DNA of 50,412 nt from Bacteroidota bacterium (GTDB taxonomy: Bacteria > Bacteroidota > Bacteroidia > Cytophagales > Microscillaceae), in contig RDXZ01000016.1 of NCBI GenBank assembly GCA_004293265.1, positions 1 to 50,412 on the forward strand, given 5' to 3'. The position numbers and the translations under genes are program-made. The notes beneath the pieces were generated by a model that saw only the letters and a program-made list of their open reading frames with translations, made no database searches and was not told the DNA's origin. Positions 36,101 through 44,703 of the stretch are shown piece after piece (the first letter of the stretch is position 1; each line of letters starts with the position of its first letter).

Positions 36101-39100
36101 GAACAACGGGATTGACAGCAAATCCACCTGCTGCAACTACGCCACCTACTGTACCACAGACTTATACAAACATACCCTCTTTATCAGGAACATATTTGGT
36201 AGGAGCAGGACAGACTTATACTACATTGACTGCTGCTGTGAATGCTTATAATATTGCTTGCTTGACAGGTGCTGTTACATTTGTTTTGACAGATGCAACT
36301 TACTCCACAGGTGAAACTTTCCCTATTATTATCGATGCTAATCCACAAGCAAGTAGTACCAATACTTTGACTATACGCCCTAATGTAGGTGTAACCTCAA
36401 CTATTTCAGGTAGTATTGCAGGGACGCTTATCCGACTAAATGGAGCAGATTTTGTAACCATTGATGGTAGCAATACAGTTGGAGGTACTACAAGAGATTT
36501 AACCATTACTAATACAAACACAAGCACTTCAAGTGCAGTAGTATGGATTTCAAATACACTGACTAATAATTCGGCTACTAATATCAATGTTTTAAATACA
36601 ATTGTTGTTGGTAATTCTGCTGTAACTACTTTAGCTGGGTTGGGAATAGGAAATAGTACCATATCAGCCACTTCAAATGGAAATGGTAATAACAATATAA
36701 GTTTTATCAATAATGATATAAGAGCAGCACAATATGGTGTATATGCATCAGGGGAAAACATCCTCAATAAAAATCAAAATTTAGTAATTAATAATAACTT
36801 GTTGAATAATGTTACACCCAATAATATTGGTACATCTGGTATTTTTACTACGTTTACTAATAATATTACGGTATCAGGGAACAATATTGGTAATATAACA
36901 GGTAGTACACGAGATGTTTCTGGTATTAATATAGGTTCAATGAGCGCAACAGCGTTTAACGGGTTTTCAATAACTAGTATAGGCACTACTGATGGAGTTT
37001 CTAATGTTACAATTACAAATAACACAATAAGCAACGTTACGCAATCAGGAACATACTCCGCTTTGGGTATATTTCTTGGTCATACTGCTTCTGGAACTTC
37101 TTTGATTGCTAATAATGTAGTTAGTAATATTTTTTCTAATGGAACAAGTAGTGATTTTGGAGGTGGTATTGTATCAGGTGGTGGTACAGGTAATATTAAT
37201 ATATATTACAACACTGTTTCTATGCAGGGAACTATCATAGGTGCAACCGCTGCGTCACAAAACTCTGTTTGTTTTGGAATTACTAGTGCTACAGCACCTA
37301 CTAATTTGAATGTTAGAAATAATATATTTAGCAATACACAAGTGGGTAATGCAGGTGCTACATCTTTAAGAATATCGGCTATAGCTTTAACATATTCAAC
37401 TCCATTCTCAGGAATTATAAATAATAATAATTTACAAGTTAGTGGGGCCGGTCCTGGTGTATATGCAGTAGGTTATACTGGAGGGTTTGGTGGTACTGCT
37501 CAAACAACATTTGCCAACTGGCAGACTGCAACGGGCTATGATGCTAATTCGTTAAATACAGACCCTATATTTACATCTGCTACTAATTTATTGCCTACTT
37601 CTTGTAGGTTAGACAATAAAGGCGTAACAATAGCAGGTATCACAACAGATATTGCGGCAGTAACAAGAAATGCTACTACACCTGATATAGGTGCTTATGA
37701 ATTTACACCAGTTTTGACTATTTCACCTGCTACTTTGACGAATGCTACTTTGAATGTTTTATACACTCAAACATTGACACAGACAGGTATTTTAGGTGCG
37801 CTCACATGGTCGGTTAGTGCAGGAGCATTACCAGCAGGTATTACTTTATCTTCTGCAGGTGTGTTATCAGGTACTCCTTCTGTCGCAGGTACATTTAATT
37901 TCACTGCCCAAGTAACAGATGGTTTTTGTACCAATACACGTGTTTATACCTTAGTGGTTGCTTGTCCAGCCTCTATTACATTTGGTACTCCCCCTGTGAA
38001 TGGTACAGCAGGAACTGCTTATACTCATACACTTGGACAAACTGGATTGGGTACTGTAACATGGTCAATATCAGGTGGAACTTTACCAACAGGTTTGTCA
38101 CTTGATGGAGCAACAGGTATTATTTCAGGTACACCAACAGTATCAGGTACATATAATTTCACAGTACAAGTACAACAAAGCACTTGTAGTTATACACAAG
38201 GATATGCAGTAGTGATAGGTTGTCCTGTGATTACTTTTTCTCCTCTAAGTTTACCAAATGGTTTAGTGAATACGCTTTATACTTCACAAGTATTGTCAGC
38301 AAGCGCACCGGGTTTATCAAATAATTATACGATTACTTTGACAACAGGTTCGGTGCCAGGTATGAGTTTTGATTCGCCTACTGCTACTTGGAGTGGAACA
38401 CCTACTACACAAGGTACATATAGTTTGACATTTACTGCTGCACACAATACAGCTAACTGTTCTACCACTTATACTTATAATTTTGTGGTGGCGTGTGCTA
38501 CAGTTACGATTAATCCTTCTTTATTGCCTGCCGCAACAGTGGGTAGTGCATTTAGTCAAGTGATTAGTCAAACAGGTGCAAATCCTCCATTTACTTGGAG
38601 TTTGTCAGCGGGTACTTTGCCAACAGGGGTTACATTTGATGGTGCAACGGGTACTTTGAGTGGTACACCAACACAATCAGGCACATTTAATATTACGGTT
38701 TCCTTAGATTTAGGGGGATGTATTATTCCACAACCTTATGCTTGGGTAGTTAATTGTCCTACTATTGTGTTTCCTAACACAAGTGCTGTAAATGCAGTTG
38801 CAGGAGCAAGTTATACTTTAAATGCAAGTACAACAGGAACAACACAAACGCCTACTTATTCGGTTTTACCTGCTTTGCCTGCGGGATTGGTATTGAATAC
38901 GGCAACTGGACAGATTACAGGTACGCCTACGGTTACGGCAGCTTCGACTACTTATACGGTTACAGTTTCACAAACGGGAGGTGTTTGTACCAAAACACAA
39001 GATTATACTTTTGCTGTGAATTGTCCTACAATAGTATTGAATCCTGCAACTTTACCAAGTCCAACAGTTGGAAATGTTTATAATCAAACGCTCTCAACTA

Positions 39101-40674
39101 CGGGTAATGCCTCTGCGGTAACTTTTGCGGTATCTTCTGGTGCTTTGCCAGCAGGAATCACACTCAATGCATCTACAGGTGTTTTATCAGGTGCGCCAAG
39201 TGTTTCAGGTGCTTTTAGTTTTGATATTACAGCAACTCAAGCCAATGGACCTTGTACGGCTACAAGAAGTTATACTTGGAATATCGTTTGTCCTACTGTT
39301 TCTATCACTACCAATTCATTGGCAAATGGTACTATCAATGTTGCTTATCCAGCAGTTACATTTACACAAACGGGTTATACAGGCACATTTAGTTGGAGTG
39401 CAACAGGTTTACCAACCGGATTTACGATTAATCCAACGACTGGTGTATTTTCGGGTACGACTCCTACTTTTGGAGTTTACAATGTGTCAGTAACATTAAC
39501 ACAAGGTATTTGCTCAGTTAATAAAGTATTGATATTGCAAATATTATCTACTTGTCCCGCTATTACGGTTGCCCCTGCACAAATGCCAATGGGTAATGTA
39601 GGTGCTGCTTATCCTGCTACATCGATAGTTGCTACTGGTGGTGCTGCTCCTTATGTTTATACAGTAACATCTGGAACTACATTACCTGCTGGCTTGACTT
39701 TGAGTGCTGCTGGGGTAATATCTGGCACTCCAACTGCAACAGGCACAGTGAACGTAAATGTTACTGCCACTGACGCAAATGGTTGCTCAGGAAGTACTTT
39801 CTATCTTATTACTGTCAATGCGGCTTGTACTGCCATCACAATCACACCTGCTACTTTGAATTCGGGAATTATAGGTACATTCTATAATCAAACCTTGACT
39901 TCTACGGGTGGTACTGCTCCTTATAGTTATACAATAACAACAGGAACATTGCCTGCAGGTCTTACATTGGGTACAAGTGGTAGTATAACAGGAACAACCA
40001 CTGCTGTCGGAACTTCTACGTTTAGTGTGCGTGTAGTAGATGCAATAGGTTGTATAGGAACGGCTAATTATACATTGGTTGTTAATCCTGTTCCAACAAG
40101 GGTAATCAGTATTAGCCCTGCTACGCTAAATTTCCCTGATGTGATTATAGGACAATCTACTACTTTAACTTTCACGATAACTAATAATGGAAATACGCCA
40201 TTGACGGTTTCAAGTATTCAATATCCAGTAGGATTTAGTGGTAGTTTTTCAGGTGTAATTGCAGCGGCAGGCTCACAAATTGTAACAGTTACATTTGCTC
40301 CTAATGTTGTAGGTACTTTTGGTGGAACAGTTTTGGTAAATAGTGATGCAATTTCTGGTACATCTACTTTGACTGTAAATGGAAATGGTATTAGCAATCC
40401 TACTGCGATTGATAACTTTGGTAAACCAATCGTTACTGTATATCCTAATCCGAGTGCGTCAGATTTCAATGTGAAATTTGATAATAACTCAAAAGGTAAT
40501 TATACGGTAAAAGTATTAGATTTGACTGGAAAAGTTGTGTTTGAAGACAATGCCGAGATTTCTGACTCTGTTGAGGAAATTCAACTAAGATTAGGACATT
40601 TAGCAAACGGAACTTATTTATTACACTTAGAAAACAAACGCGGTAGAGCAGTAGTTCGAATTGTAAGAAGATAG
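30103..40674 (+). CDS. Giant T9SS-secreted protein with three beta-helix modules and nine Ig-like repeats (3523 aa)
   Basis: N-terminal export region of about 35 aa ending DSTKAQ, then a jelly-roll-like domain (about 36-230). Beta-helix modules begin at residues about 235 (SYSIGPSGSYATLTAAV), 1127 (TYTVGVTGNFTTLTAAV) and 2029 (TYLVGAGQTYTTLTAAV); modules 1 and 2 are about 892 and 902 aa and strongly alike, module 3 is shorter (about 509 aa). Residues about 2537-3330 hold nine He_PIG-type Ig repeats (LPAGITLSSAGVLSGTPSVAG pattern), most beginning with CP or CT. A choice-of-anchor/ASPM-like beta domain (about 3332-3440) and a T9SS sorting domain (VTVYPNPSASDFNV ... GTYLLHL ... VVRIVRR) finish it. 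Likely a surface adhesin or glycan-binding protein; its target is unknown. Confidence 0.92.
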   Translation: MNKNYKFWRTSINATKVWLLVCAMMFIVLDSTKAQTLINPATDGGFEVGPTFTDNGWTVVNGAAVNTWNLGNVPTGGIVTGNRCAYISNNGGAAHAYDNTSASVVHIYKDITFPAGQTNMNLSFNWLGNGETNFWDALIVSVVPTSYTFPNATVSLGTNALPAPAVELGRFWLQTTPQTANIAISPSVINNCTSAQTWRIVFTWKSDTSSGTNPPTALDNVSLVVSTPVGTPLAGSYSIGPSGSYATLTAAVTDLNSRGVSAPVVFELNSTYTSTGETFPITFSNLSCTTSSSTNNITIRPAAGSTGRVISGASASQLFNLNGYSFVTFDGRPGGSGASDLTITNTNTSGSIIQYINDAANNTIQYCTISGTNTSTTSGLVTILTTAGANGNDNININNNTFRDAASTPANFIYSSGTTTTNNTFNSNISITNNNFLNNTASAILATTGSSAFSISNNSFYQTASRAITTTYAAIQTAGSGGAAGGHTITNNFIGGTAPNCGGTPMTLTGSGIMRLLMLSGDITAPVISVQGNTIANINFTSSNTSNAHSLINLISGNFNIGNTTPNTLGSQTVIGNITVTLSGSAARFQGILAGTGTTPGNINISNNIIGGISFAGTGATVPALSVISLQGAATSYIVNNNVLGSPTIAGSISSSANSSLLGITTTSTSANQTYNGNLLNNIVNTNVGTAATVTGIICSATSTNFSVSNNTIATLSSSGASVNINGININNANIANVTRNKIYDLSCNNSGSLVNGINVTLATTLNISNNLIGDLRATAATGLNAINGINASATATYNVFYNTIRLSATSSSVTTFGTSCITFTSVITSFNLRNNILVNTSTPGATGGITAALRRSAAGTNGTVPATYATTSNNNLFWVNPTAGVTNYLTYVEGTVIGSVTNPMNTFAQMKAFMVNRDQNSVTENINFVSTLGSSIDFLRPTGATQAESGGAVIAGLTDAYNGLGIRTGYPLSGQLNGGGFSPDMGAYEGDFIYTDIVAPNITYTALSNVCVSTPSRVLVATITDVNGVPTSGAGLPMLYWRINAGAYTGVQGVSLGSNQYQFTFGGATVANDVVSYYVVAQDAFSTPNVGTFPSLGAAGFSVNPPAASTPPTTPTTYTHGAGLVGTYTVGVTGNFTTLTAAVAAFNVGCANGAIVFELIDATYPSETFPIVINQVPNAVTNTLTIRPSATVGAVNFVGNNALTLINLDGADYVTIDGRLGGTGASALTITNSNTSGSVIQYINDATNNTIQFCTISGTNTSTTSGLVFIAGTTGTTGNDNISINNNTFRDAASVPANLIFSNGSTTTNVSFNSNITISNNNFFNYNAMAVTASAGSSSFTINNNSFYQTASTALTTTYGAIQTAGSGLVSGGHTINNNFIGGTAPNCGGTPMTLTGSGVMRLLFLAGDITAPVISVQGNTIANINYTSSSASTLHSFISLLAGNFNIGTITGNTIGNATSTGNISLTLTGSSAGFAGFLMGTTATIGNINVANNTMGSITFAGTGTTNASFRGGSIANTPTSFIFNNNIFGSTTTSNSIQLNANSFTVGFISVSGALNQIYTNNTFANIVNISTGTSSALHCLTLDGAGTYPNTTGTYTVTNNTIRDIYSASGSTLISVIGLSATNFAQTSDNTLISQNTIFNIGNTNTTAINTGAAGMFMDLSTSAVVSRNLIHSLTNTATGTAPLIAGIFTNSGGVFQNNVIRLGLDNLGVSISSNVFFRGIVHQGTSGTGIYHNSVYIGGTAVVGASNTFAFQSVSTATTGRDYRNNIFVNARSNGAGTGKHYAISLPGTAANPAGLVSNYNVLQASGTGGVLGVFNAIDQTTLAGWNTATGMDVNSQNANPNFVNPTAIGATFSLNLVVPTPAEGQGILIPAITDDFLGQVRNTLSPVDIGAYAGNFSNVAISYTPLANACVPGARTLTATITSANGIPTSGAGLPVLYWRINAGAYQPSIATSLGSNQYQFSLGTGSLVGDNIFYYIVAQDNSSNVNASPSLGTTGLTANPPAATTPPTVPQTYTNIPSLSGTYLVGAGQTYTTLTAAVNAYNIACLTGAVTFVLTDATYSTGETFPIIIDANPQASSTNTLTIRPNVGVTSTISGSIAGTLIRLNGADFVTIDGSNTVGGTTRDLTITNTNTSTSSAVVWISNTLTNNSATNINVLNTIVVGNSAVTTLAGLGIGNSTISATSNGNGNNNISFINNDIRAAQYGVYASGENILNKNQNLVINNNLLNNVTPNNIGTSGIFTTFTNNITVSGNNIGNITGSTRDVSGINIGSMSATAFNGFSITSIGTTDGVSNVTITNNTISNVTQSGTYSALGIFLGHTASGTSLIANNVVSNIFSNGTSSDFGGGIVSGGGTGNINIYYNTVSMQGTIIGATAASQNSVCFGITSATAPTNLNVRNNIFSNTQVGNAGATSLRISAIALTYSTPFSGIINNNNLQVSGAGPGVYAVGYTGGFGGTAQTTFANWQTATGYDANSLNTDPIFTSATNLLPTSCRLDNKGVTIAGITTDIAAVTRNATTPDIGAYEFTPVLTISPATLTNATLNVLYTQTLTQTGILGALTWSVSAGALPAGITLSSAGVLSGTPSVAGTFNFTAQVTDGFCTNTRVYTLVVACPASITFGTPPVNGTAGTAYTHTLGQTGLGTVTWSISGGTLPTGLSLDGATGIISGTPTVSGTYNFTVQVQQSTCSYTQGYAVVIGCPVITFSPLSLPNGLVNTLYTSQVLSASAPGLSNNYTITLTTGSVPGMSFDSPTATWSGTPTTQGTYSLTFTAAHNTANCSTTYTYNFVVACATVTINPSLLPAATVGSAFSQVISQTGANPPFTWSLSAGTLPTGVTFDGATGTLSGTPTQSGTFNITVSLDLGGCIIPQPYAWVVNCPTIVFPNTSAVNAVAGASYTLNASTTGTTQTPTYSVLPALPAGLVLNTATGQITGTPTVTAASTTYTVTVSQTGGVCTKTQDYTFAVNCPTIVLNPATLPSPTVGNVYNQTLSTTGNASAVTFAVSSGALPAGITLNASTGVLSGAPSVSGAFSFDITATQANGPCTATRSYTWNIVCPTVSITTNSLANGTINVAYPAVTFTQTGYTGTFSWSATGLPTGFTINPTTGVFSGTTPTFGVYNVSVTLTQGICSVNKVLILQILSTCPAITVAPAQMPMGNVGAAYPATSIVATGGAAPYVYTVTSGTTLPAGLTLSAAGVISGTPTATGTVNVNVTATDANGCSGSTFYLITVNAACTAITITPATLNSGIIGTFYNQTLTSTGGTAPYSYTITTGTLPAGLTLGTSGSITGTTTAVGTSTFSVRVVDAIGCIGTANYTLVVNPVPTRVISISPATLNFPDVIIGQSTTLTFTITNNGNTPLTVSSIQYPVGFSGSFSGVIAAAGSQIVTVTFAPNVVGTFGGTVLVNSDAISGTSTLTVNGNGISNPTAIDNFGKPIVTVYPNPSASDFNVKFDNNSKGNYTVKVLDLTGKVVFEDNAEISDSVEEIQLRLGHLANGTYLLHLENKRGRAVVRIVRR

Positions 40675-40700
40675 TCCCTTCAAATTCATATAAAAAAAAC

Positions 40701-40735
40701 AAAAGAGTGCTTTGCAAAAGGCACTCTTTTTGCTT
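40701..40735 (+). terminator. Terminator between the giant gene and the porin gene
   Basis: Perfect 10-bp stem AAAAGAGTGC / GCACTCTTTT (40701-40710 / 40721-40730) with loop TTTGCAAAAG. It makes the porin gene a separate unit, although no clear promoter was seen for it. Confidence 0.85.
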
Positions 40736-40768
40736 TATATTCAATTTTAATTTAAAAATAAAATCACA

Positions 40769-42007
40769 ATGAAAAAAACATTATTATTTCTATCTTTCTT
40801 TATATTTTTATTTCATTTTTCTCAGGTTATAACTGCACAAAACAACGACACAACCACTTTTAAACCATCTGTTCAGTTTGGTGCTTTTTTACAAATGCAA
40901 GGTGTTTTTACACAAGATAGACCACAAAGTCCTTTATTGGATAGTGGACGTGGTTGGGCAACACAACTTCAAATTTGGCGTGCCAGATTTATGGCAGGTG
41001 CAAAATTAACAGAAAAAACCTCTGTGTTTATGCAAAGCGAAATTTTATCACCCATTGGTTTTGTTGATGATACTTTAAAAAAAATTCAAGAACCAAAATT
41101 GATTATTTTAGATGCACAAGCCGAGCATAAAGTTTCAGATAATTTTTTAATATATGCAGGTATGCAACTCACAGGAGTCAATCGACAAGGTATGCAATCA
41201 CCTGTTACATTGATGGGGCTTGAGTTTGGTTGGTATCAATATCCTTATAATTTGTTTCAAAATCAAGCTTTACAAAATAATTTTGGACGTGATTTGGGCG
41301 TAAGTTTTAGAGGATATGTTTTGAACGAAAGATTAGAAATTAGAGGGGGAATTTTTAGAGGGCGTGCCGTTACTAAATATTCAAATTTAAGAGCAAATTT
41401 ACGTTTGAATTACAATTTTTTGGATATAGAAAAAGAACATTATTATTCGGGAACAAACTTAGGTGAAAAAGAAATATTAGCAGTCGGCGCTGGGGTAGAT
41501 ATACAAGATGATTATTTGAATATCGCCGCTGATGTTTTTGCTGATGTAACAGTAGGAGAGGGGGCATTGACCGCACAATTGGGCTATATGTATTTGTCAG
41601 GTGGAGATAATACTAAAAATTTGAAATCTTTTACGCCATTAGTTCCTAATCAAAATATTCTTTTTGGGGAAGTAGGTTATTATTTTTCCAATTTAAAACT
41701 ACAACCTTACATCAAATACGAAGCACAAAATATGAATGTAAGTGATAATCAATATATATTAAATCCAAACAGAATTGCTAATAATTCTTTTGCCTCTAAT
41801 CCAACTTCTCAATCAAAACAAAATTTTAACAATGTTTTTTCGGAGTCAAGGGTAGGAGCGGGGATAAATTATTATATCAATAACTTTAATTGTAATTTAA
41901 AACTACAATATGAGCAGATTTTTTATGGTCGTTTCAATGGCTCAAATACAGAAACAAAATCGGGGGGCGAAGTGAAATTACAATTAACTTGTTTTTTATT
42001 CAAATAA
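40769..42007 (+). CDS. Outer-membrane porin (OprP/O-like)
   Basis: 412 aa with a signal peptide (LLFLSFFIFLFHFSQVITAQ). The mature protein is a run of amphipathic beta strands (QFGAFLQMQGVFTQD, TQLQIWRARFMAGAKLTEKTSVFMQSEI, LGVSFRGYVLNERLEIRGGIFRG) and ends with an aromatic residue near the C-terminus (LTCFLFK), as expected of a 16-18 strand barrel. The layout resembles phosphate-selective porins O and P as found in Bacteroidota, but selectivity cannot be inferred. It is unusual in ending with a Lys after the last Phe. Confidence 0.82.
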   Translation: MKKTLLFLSFFIFLFHFSQVITAQNNDTTTFKPSVQFGAFLQMQGVFTQDRPQSPLLDSGRGWATQLQIWRARFMAGAKLTEKTSVFMQSEILSPIGFVDDTLKKIQEPKLIILDAQAEHKVSDNFLIYAGMQLTGVNRQGMQSPVTLMGLEFGWYQYPYNLFQNQALQNNFGRDLGVSFRGYVLNERLEIRGGIFRGRAVTKYSNLRANLRLNYNFLDIEKEHYYSGTNLGEKEILAVGAGVDIQDDYLNIAADVFADVTVGEGALTAQLGYMYLSGGDNTKNLKSFTPLVPNQNILFGEVGYYFSNLKLQPYIKYEAQNMNVSDNQYILNPNRIANNSFASNPTSQSKQNFNNVFSESRVGAGINYYINNFNCNLKLQYEQIFYGRFNGSNTETKSGGEVKLQLTCFLFK

Positions 42008-42014
42008 TATTTTT

Positions 42015-42052
42015 ATATCCACAAGCTATTTTTTGCTTGTGGATATTTTTTA
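42015..42052. terminator. Bidirectional terminator between porin and convergent gene
   Basis: Perfect 12-bp stem ATATCCACAAGC / GCTTGTGGATAT (42015-42026 / 42035-42046), Ts on one side and an A/T-rich flank on the other, serving the porin gene (+) and the gene at 42066-42488 (-). Confidence 0.85.
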
Positions 42053-42065
42053 TTGATGAAATTTT

Positions 42066-42488
42066 TTATTCTCCTTCCAAATCCTGCTCTCCGCTTGCTA
42101 TTCTACATTTTTTCATTTTTTTGTGCATTTTACTTTTCCAAAAAAATCCATTCCTCCAAAAAAGTTTCCAATTAGCACGCCTATTATGTTTGCTAAATTT
42201 TCGTTCAGAAATTCTTTGTCCCTCAGGTACAACGTCATATTTCATTCCATATTCAATCATTATATCATACACGCAAGGGTTATGCAAGCCTAATCCATTC
42301 ACATCACGCCTATAAATAGTAGTAAGAACAGGGCGAACAAGCGTTGCTAAATCTCTGCGACTGCCACCTGAAATACTAATATTAATCTCCTTATCTGTTA
42401 CCATTGATTTTTCTTTCAAGGTAATAGTTTGTGCTTGAGTATGTTCCAAAATACAAATCAAAAAGCATAATATATATATTCTTGTCAT
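42066..42488 (-). CDS. Secreted hypothetical protein with a basic C-terminus
   Basis: 140 aa with a signal peptide (MTRIYILCFLICILEHTQAQ). The mature part contains SGGSRRDLATLVRPVLTTIY and a strongly basic region (KHNRRANWKLFWRNGFFWKSKMHKKMKK). No family is recognised. It is monocistronic, convergent with the porin gene. The gap upstream (42489-42693) holds only AT-rich DNA and the SDR gene's promoter. Confidence 0.65.
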   Translation of the reverse strand: MTRIYILCFLICILEHTQAQTITLKEKSMVTDKEINISISGGSRRDLATLVRPVLTTIYRRDVNGLGLHNPCVYDIMIEYGMKYDVVPEGQRISERKFSKHNRRANWKLFWRNGFFWKSKMHKKMKKCRIASGEQDLEGE

Positions 42489-42662
42489 TTGTTAATTATT
42501 TTTGTGCAAAAAAGTATTTTAATGGATAAAAATAAAAAAAATAAATAGTTGATAATCATTGTTTTATAATATGATAAATATTTTTTATTTTTACTTTAAT
42601 TTTTTATTACAAAAATGATACTAATTTTAACTCAATATTTTTTATTATTACAATAAATGACG

Positions 42663-42670
42663 TACTTTTG
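42663..42670 (+). promoter_or_regulatory. Putative -7 box for the SDR/ceramidase-like pair
   Basis: TACTTTTG, 23 bp before the ATG; no clear -33 TTG at normal spacing. Confidence 0.45.
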
Positions 42671-42693
42671 TAAAAAAATTACGCATAAAATTT

Positions 42694-43512
42694 ATGAAAA
42701 CAATTTTGATTACAGGTGCTTCTTCAGGTATTGGAAAAGCGACCGCTATTTATTTTCAACAAAAAGGTTGGAACGTGATTGCTACTATGCGAACACCACA
42801 AAATGAAACAGAATTGACCGCTTTTCAAAATATTAAGTTGGTTCAATTAGATGTTACAGACGACAAAAGTATCGAAAATGCAACATCAGAGAGTATTAAA
42901 TTGTTTGGAGGAGTTGATGTAGTAGTAAATAATGCAGGCTACGGAGCAGTAGGAGCGTTTGAAGCCGCTACACAAGCACAAATCAAAAGACAATTTGATA
43001 CAAATTTATTTGGTTTGATGAATGTTACAAAAGCCTTTTTACCACATTTTAGAAGTAAAAAAGCAGGCTTATTTATTAACATCTCTTCGATTGGTGGGGC
43101 AGTTACATTTCCAACTTTTTCTTTATATCACTCAACAAAATGGGCAGTAGAAGGCTTTTCAGAATCTTTGGGTTTTGAATTGGCAGAATTAGGAATTGGC
43201 GTAAAAATAGTACAGCCGGGTGGCGTAAAAACCGATTTTGCAGGACGTTCTTTAGATTGGTTAGTTAATCCAGACATCAAAGATTATGATGCCACACTTG
43301 AAAAAATCCAAAAAGTATTTTCAAATCCTGAGAGAGCAAATAATTATTCTACTTCTGAAATGATTGCAGAGGTAATTTTTGAAGCGGCTACTGATGGAAA
43401 AAAACAAATGCGTTATTTGGCGGGTGCTGATGCGGTACAACTATATCAAACACGTCGTGCTTTAAGCAATGATGAATTTATTGAGATGATTAAAACCAAT
43501 TTTTTAGGATAA
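42694..43512 (+). CDS. Short-chain dehydrogenase/reductase
   Basis: 272 aa classical SDR: cofactor motif TGASSGIG (residues 7-14), NNAGYG, catalytic Ser in ISSIGG and Tyr-x3-Lys in YHSTKW, and PGGVKTDF. ATMRTPQNE after the second strand has an Arg that favours NADP(H). Cytosolic. It starts a two-gene unit with the membrane protein 12 bp downstream, which resembles ceramidases, so a lipid (long-chain base or fatty alcohol) substrate is a reasonable guess but unproven. Related SDRs act on a wide range of alcohols. Confidence 0.93.
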   Translation: MKTILITGASSGIGKATAIYFQQKGWNVIATMRTPQNETELTAFQNIKLVQLDVTDDKSIENATSESIKLFGGVDVVVNNAGYGAVGAFEAATQAQIKRQFDTNLFGLMNVTKAFLPHFRSKKAGLFINISSIGGAVTFPTFSLYHSTKWAVEGFSESLGFELAELGIGVKIVQPGGVKTDFAGRSLDWLVNPDIKDYDATLEKIQKVFSNPERANNYSTSEMIAEVIFEAATDGKKQMRYLAGADAVQLYQTRRALSNDEFIEMIKTNFLG

Positions 43513-43524
43513 TTTGATATAAAA

Positions 43525-44238
43525 ATGCTTTTTTTACAAAAATTTTATTTACCTGATGGGCTTCCTTTTGATGCGTATGCAGAAACTGACGCAACGCATT
43601 TTATTATGGAGCCTTGGAATACAATTACTTCTTTATTTTTTTTGATTCCTGTTTTTTATTGGTTGATAAAATTAAAAGGGCAGTATAAAAAATATCCTAT
43701 TGTGATTTGGTCTTTGCCTTTTTTGGCGATGAATGGCGTGGGTAGTGCTTTATTTCACGCCTTTCATATTTCTCGTTTTTTTTTGGCTTTAGATGTATTG
43801 CCTGTTTTTTTGTTAATAGTCGTTTTAACGGCTTATTTTTGGAACGAAATCTTAAAAAATTGGTATATTTCTATATCGTTGATAGTAACCATTATTGGTT
43901 CTAATGTACTTTTACACTTGTTTTTAGAACCTTCTTTATCTATCAATTTAGGTTATTTAATTCGCGGGACAGGTCTTTTTCTTCCTTTTGTTTTTATTTT
44001 GTATAAAATAAAATTTCGTTACTCTTTGCAAGCAGTTTTAGGTATTTTATTTTTTATTTTGGCACTTTTTTTTAGAACTTATGACAAAACATATACACAA
44101 TATTTGTATATGGGTTCTCATTTTTTATGGCATATTTGTACCACAATAGGCGTTTATTTTATTTCTGATTTTATTTATAATTATGTAAAAATTCAAAATC
44201 AAGAAAAAGAAGAAGCGTTGAGTAAGGCAAAAGTATAA
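43525..44238 (+). CDS. CREST-superfamily membrane hydrolase, alkaline-ceramidase-like
   Basis: 237 aa with about seven transmembrane helices. It has the CREST signatures expected of alkaline ceramidases and relatives: EPWNTITSLFF in the first helix, SALFHAFH (the S-x3-H motif), an Asp in ALDVLPVF and a final HFLWH (H-x3-H), which together form the zinc site. The usual ceramidase length is about 260. Such enzymes hydrolyse the amide of ceramides or related acyl lipids. Bacteroidota commonly make sphingolipids, so that is plausible here. It is 12 bp after the SDR gene and ends with a charged coiled tail (NQEKEEALSKAK). No terminator is visible before the convergent DUF1801 gene. Confidence 0.75.
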   Translation: MLFLQKFYLPDGLPFDAYAETDATHFIMEPWNTITSLFFLIPVFYWLIKLKGQYKKYPIVIWSLPFLAMNGVGSALFHAFHISRFFLALDVLPVFLLIVVLTAYFWNEILKNWYISISLIVTIIGSNVLLHLFLEPSLSINLGYLIRGTGLFLPFVFILYKIKFRYSLQAVLGILFFILALFFRTYDKTYTQYLYMGSHFLWHICTTIGVYFISDFIYNYVKIQNQEKEEALSKAKV

Positions 44239-44272
44239 AATCAATGACTTTTTTTTAGCAAATAATACATTT

Positions 44273-44698
44273 TTACTTCGATTGTGGATATAAAATCTCT
44301 GTATGTTTCAAATGATTTTCAATCATTGTCTTTAAAATATTTACATCAATATCAGCCAATGTTTTGATATGAATACAGGCTTTTTCGGCTCTATGTTTAC
44401 CAAGATTTTTGAGTAATTCGTCTTTATTTTCAAAATCTGCTGATAAATAAATAGCGATAGATGAGGCTCTGGGCGAAAAAGAAATTTTTGGGCTATCGCC
44501 TTCGCGTCCACTTTCGTATCGATAATGATAACTTCCAAAACCTACAATGCTTTTGCCCCACATTTTTGCATCGAGTTTTGTTTGTGCTGTGATTAACTTT
44601 ATCAACTCAAAACAATCGTTTTTTTTTGTTTCATTTTCTATCAAATCAATAAATGATTTCACATCATTTTCAGTTTCGATGGTTTTATTTTTTATCAT
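44273..44698 (-). CDS. DUF1801 (YdhG-like) domain protein
   Basis: 141 aa, one compact domain of the DUF1801 family: FIDLIENETKKNDCFELIKLI, DAKMWGKSIVGFGSYHYRYESGREGDSPKISFSPRAS and ADIDVNILKTMI. Cytosolic, function unknown. It starts 5 bp after the stop codon of the gldJ-like gene and is therefore read with it, although no functional link is evident. Confidence 0.92.
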   Translation of the reverse strand: MIKNKTIETENDVKSFIDLIENETKKNDCFELIKLITAQTKLDAKMWGKSIVGFGSYHYRYESGREGDSPKISFSPRASSIAIYLSADFENKDELLKNLGKHRAEKACIHIKTLADIDVNILKTMIENHLKHTEILYPQSK

Positions 44699-44703
44699 AT
44701 TTA

